A DNA stretch of 8,959 nucleotides, taken from Actinomycetota bacterium (GTDB taxonomy: Bacteria; Actinomycetota; Actinomycetes; Nanopelagicales; Nanopelagicaceae). The translations under genes were made by a program, and so were the position numbers. Location of the stretch: contig CANKCT010000022.1 of the NCBI GenBank assembly GCA_947480465.1, positions 1 to 8,959 of the forward strand, read 5' to 3'. The notes beneath the pieces were generated by a model that made no database searches, had not been told where the DNA came from, and saw only the letters and a list, made by a program, of their open reading frames with translations. Position 1 is the stretch's first letter, and each line of letters starts with the position of its first letter. Positions 7,145 to 8,959 of this stretch are shown here, one piece after another.

Positions 7145-7733
7145 CTGCTTTCTTTACGATCAAAAGTCTTTGAAAAACAGTTACGAGACCTAAAAGCGCT
7201 AGCAGCCACATACCTGCCGCAAGCGCGAAATGAAGGCCGAGACCATCTAATCCAATCGCTAAAAGTGAAATTACTAATCTCTCAGTTCTCTCGGCTAGAC
7301 CACCGGAGCAGACGATTCCGAAGCTTTCGGCTTTGGCTCTAATGTAAGGAACTAATGTCCCGGATACCAAAGTAACAAGAACGAGAATTACTAGAGGGTC
7401 ATTTTTATTAATGAGATAAATTGCGATTCCAATCAAAATTGCTGAATCTGTAATTCGGTCAATCGTGGAATCTAGAAAACCACCCCATCGACTAGCTCCA
7501 CGTTGTGAAATTCTTGCCATAGTTCCATCAAAGAGATCGCTTAACGCAAAAACGCAAATAATGACAGTTCCTAGAAAAAAGTCTCCCCGTGGATAGAAGT
7601 AGAGCGAAGAAACAACAACTCCGAGTGCCCCAAACCATGTAACGGCGTTAGGGGTGATCCCCATGCGCAAGGCTAATGAGGCTACGGGCGTTATGAATCT
7701 CGTAACCGCAGGTTTGAAAATGCTACTAATCAT
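7137..7733 (-). CDS. pgsA: Phosphatidylinositol phosphate synthase (CDP-alcohol phosphatidyltransferase)
   Basis: The enzyme makes phosphatidylinositol phosphate from CDP-diacylglycerol and inositol 3-phosphate in the membrane, feeding PIM synthesis. With the ATG at 7733 the product is 198 residues and mostly hydrophobic. The CDP-alcohol phosphotransferase signature is complete: D66-xx-D69-G70-xx-A73-R74, then G84, D88 and D92 (DLFDGTMAR ... GGFLDSTID). PIP-synthase-type features are the TPNAVTWFG entry (28-36), PYIRAKAESFG (129-139) and the GLAERTERLV segment (145-154), which separate it from phosphatidylglycerophosphate synthase. An open frame continues 88 codons upstream (to 7997), but that part is antisense to the plus-strand gene and lacks family sequence, so the MISSIFKPAV start is chosen. 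Shine-Dalgarno is weak; the transcript may be leaderless. It heads the envelope operon. Confidence 0.94.
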   Translation of the reverse strand: MISSIFKPAVTRFITPVASLALRMGITPNAVTWFGALGVVVSSLYFYPRGDFFLGTVIICVFALSDLFDGTMARISQRGASRWGGFLDSTIDRITDSAILIGIAIYLINKNDPLVILVLVTLVSGTLVPYIRAKAESFGIVCSGGLAERTERLVISLLAIGLDGLGLHFALAAGMWLLALLGLVTVFQRLLIVKKAVG

Positions 7734-7741
7734 CAGTACCC

Positions 7742-7751
7742 ATCGTAGGCT
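7742..7751. promoter_or_regulatory. Candidate overlapping divergent -10 elements (pgsA / EF-G-like gene)
   Basis: The only spacer between the divergent starts is 24 bases (7734-7757). Within it, the plus strand has TAGGCT (7746-7751) ending 6 bases before the GTG at 7758. The minus strand has TACGAT (7747 down to 7742) ending 8 bases before the pgsA ATG. Both fit the actinobacterial TAnnnT pattern and share the central TA pair. Their distances suit leaderless transcripts. No -35 is recognisable for either, so this stays a candidate. Confidence 0.38.
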
Positions 7752-7757
7752 GAGCAG

Positions 7758-8342
7758 GTGAATTCTTCCGCATCGCCCCTCCTGATTACAGTGCATGGCC
7801 ATGAAAGCGCTAACCCTGCGGCCGTGGCAGATGCCCTGAGTGGAATCATCCGAACAGAGGCCGAACCGTTGGCAGATTGCGCAGTCTTCGTCGTAAATCC
7901 CGCTTCGGGGATAGATCAACAGACAATCGCCATGTGGCAGAGCATCGACGAATTTCAGACCCCAAGAATTCTCGTTGTGACTCAGATCGAAAATCAAGAT
8001 GCAGATTTTGATGATGCAGTCATGCTAGCCAATCGAGTTTTCGATCAGATGACAACACCATACTTAGTACTCCATGATGATTCGGGAACTCCCTGTGCTT
8101 TGATCTCCTTGGAAACCATGCGCATTATTGATTACAGCACTAATCCCCCAACCGACATGGCGTGCGAAAGTGAACATGAAACTTTGGTTCAAGAGTTCCG
8201 CGATGAATACTTGGAAATGAAGTCATCCATGGGAGAAGGTGCATTCGCCGCAGGACTTATGTTTCCCGCTATTCCGCTCTGGATTGAAAAAGGTATCGGA
8301 GTTGATTTGGTTCGCGACTATTTGAATCAATTGACTAACTAA
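7758..8342 (+). CDS. Degenerate EF-G-like (FusA2-like) G-domain protein
   Basis: This 194-residue protein resembles only the G and G' region of translation factor EF-G or actinobacterial EF-G-like FusA2. ADCAVFVVNPASGIDQQTIAMW (39-60) matches the EF-G segment after switch II, TPRILVVTQIENQDADFDDA (68-87) matches the G4 region, and the C-terminal part (about 134-192) follows the G' helices and the end of the G domain. The nucleotide motifs are broken. The P-loop position reads GHESANPA (14-21) instead of GxxxxGK(S/T), the G4 position reads TQIE (75-78) instead of NKxD, and switch I/switch II are deleted, about 60-70 residues. It is therefore probably unable to hydrolyse GTP. Domains II-V are absent. 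The GTG start is forced: a TAG lies 10-12 bases upstream in frame. It is the only plus-strand gene, divergent from pgsA. Function unknown; a decoy or partner of the ribosome or of EF-G is speculation. Confidence 0.75.
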   Translation: MNSSASPLLITVHGHESANPAAVADALSGIIRTEAEPLADCAVFVVNPASGIDQQTIAMWQSIDEFQTPRILVVTQIENQDADFDDAVMLANRVFDQMTTPYLVLHDDSGTPCALISLETMRIIDYSTNPPTDMACESEHETLVQEFRDEYLEMKSSMGEGAFAAGLMFPAIPLWIEKGIGVDLVRDYLNQLTN

Positions 8343-8352
8343 TTAAGAGAAG

Positions 8353-8874
8353 CTACCAAGCGGCTGCTATTTCGTCACGGGTTAATGTAAGTAACTGAGC
8401 AAGAACCTTTGTTCGTCCAATTATCGGCATAAAGTTTGCATCTCCGCTCCAACGTGGAACAACATGCTGGTGAATATGCTCTGCTACTCCTGCTCCGGAA
8501 ATTGCACCTTGATTCATTCCAAGATTAAAACCTGCAGGCGAGGAGACTTTGCGAATAGTTACCATTGCATGTGCAGTTAGTTCGGCAATTTCGTTTCGCT
8601 CTTCACTATCAAGATCGGTTAAGTCTGCGACGTGGCGATTGGCGCAAATTAAAAGGTGTCCTGGGTTATATGGATAAAGATTCATCACTACAAATGCATT
8701 CTTACCGCGATGGACAATCAATCCATCACTATCGCTCAATTGTGGAATCCGACAGAACGGGCACTCAATCTCATTGTCTGCAAGTGGCCTGTTCTCACCC
8801 CTGAGGTAGGCAAGACGATGCGGGGCCCACAATCGTGCCCAACCATCGGGAATACCAAGACCGTCTATGGACAA
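8353..8874 (-). CDS. HIT-family Ap4A phosphorylase-like protein
   Basis: The 173-residue protein carries the histidine triad H133-I-H135-Q-H137-V-V, with H135 the expected nucleophile. It also has a C38-P-F-C41 pair that, with histidines such as H81 in ICANRHV, may bind zinc. The flanking GFNLGMNQGAISGAGVAEH and VVPRWSGDANFMPIIGRTK segments closely resemble the M. tuberculosis neighbour of thrS (Rv2613c), characterised as a diadenosine tetraphosphate phosphorylase (Ap4A + phosphate to ATP + ADP); this comparison is from memory. The TTG start is in the same frame as thrS and lies two codons past its TAG (TAG-AAG-TTG). A weak AGG lies 8 bases upstream. Translation is probably coupled to thrS. 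The 3' end faces the plus-strand gene with a 10-base gap and no visible terminator. Confidence 0.9.
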   Translation of the reverse strand: MSIDGLGIPDGWARLWAPHRLAYLRGENRPLADNEIECPFCRIPQLSDSDGLIVHRGKNAFVVMNLYPYNPGHLLICANRHVADLTDLDSEERNEIAELTAHAMVTIRKVSSPAGFNLGMNQGAISGAGVAEHIHQHVVPRWSGDANFMPIIGRTKVLAQLLTLTRDEIAAAW

Positions 8875-8877
8875 CTT

Positions 8878-8959
8878 CTATACCTGAGTACGGTCTGCGA
8901 CGATTTTTTTGATATGTGCAATTGCATCTGCAACGGGAATACCGTTTTGCTGGTCACCA
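8878..8959 (-). CDS. thrS: Threonyl-tRNA synthetase ThrS, C-terminal fragment (partial)
   Basis: The minus strand at the right edge is open for 26 codons, GDQQNGIPVADAIAHI followed by KKIVADRTQV, then TAG at 8878-8880. Sequence and position suggest the C-terminal end of the anticodon-binding domain of an actinobacterial ThrS, which charges tRNA-Thr. Support is the GDQ-x-NGIPV pattern as I recall it from ThrS C-termini, plus the thrS-HIT-pgsA order known from actinobacteria. The rest of the gene lies outside the window. The identity cannot be proved from 26 residues alone. Confidence 0.68.
   Translation of the reverse strand, partial: GDQQNGIPVADAIAHIKKIVADRTQV

Noticed and set aside
7726..7743. 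Five-codon minus-strand leader ORF (M-G-T-D-D) overlapping the pgsA start
   Set aside because: It has no ribosome binding site, its ATG lies within the candidate -10 region, and such tiny frames are expected by chance.
7734..7997. Upstream extension of the pgsA frame by 88 codons
   Set aside because: It is antisense to the EF-G-like gene, carries no CDP-alcohol phosphotransferase sequence and is cysteine- and histidine-rich unlike the family. The homologous protein begins at the ATG at 7733.
8343..8352. Terminator between the convergent EF-G-like and HIT genes
   Set aside because: The gap is only 10 bases and I found no GC-rich stem followed by a T-run on either strand nearby.

Overview
The window looks like a core chromosomal block of a low-to-mid GC actinobacterium. 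The gene order (thrS, HIT-family Ap4A phosphorylase, phosphatidylinositol-phosphate synthase, PIM acyltransferase, pimA, then pdxS, pdxT, yebC, ruvC, ruvA) is, from memory, the order seen in mycobacteria and streptomycetes. The phosphatidylinositol mannoside (PIM) pathway is itself an actinobacterial signature. GC by eye is in the mid-40s with many AT-ending codons and very tight gene packing. This fits streamlined freshwater actinobacteria of the acI/Nanopelagicales type; that placement is inference and was not computed.

Layout. All genes but one are on the minus strand, so transcription runs from high to low coordinates. At the right edge is the last 26 codons of thrS (8878-8959), followed almost immediately by the HIT gene (8353-8874). 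A single plus-strand gene (7758-8342) comes next. It is convergent with the HIT gene and divergent from pgsA, and encodes a shrunken EF-G-like protein whose nucleotide-binding motifs are degraded. From 7733 downward runs an envelope operon: pgsA, PIM acyltransferase, pimA, a LemA-like membrane protein and a DUF3048 lipoprotein, with junctions that overlap or nearly touch. After a 56-base gap comes pdxS-pdxT (vitamin B6 synthesis), then yebC (translation), then ruvC-ruvA and probably the first codons of ruvB at the left edge.

How the genes work together. PgsA makes phosphatidylinositol phosphate. After dephosphorylation elsewhere, PimA adds the first mannose and the acyltransferase acylates it, giving acylated PIM on the inner face of the membrane. 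The LemA-like protein and the lipoprotein are membrane-attached and sit in the same transcription unit, so an envelope role is likely but unproven. PdxS and PdxT form the ribose-5-phosphate-dependent PLP synthase. RuvC, RuvA and RuvB resolve Holliday junctions. ThrS can produce Ap4A as a side product, and the adjacent HIT protein resembles the enzyme that breaks Ap4A down.

The most unusual places are the degenerate EF-G-like protein and the 24-base divergent spacer next to it, where candidate -10 elements on opposite strands overlap and both genes may be leaderless. There is no gene-free stretch of 300 bases, and I see no mobile element, tRNA, rRNA or CRISPR array.
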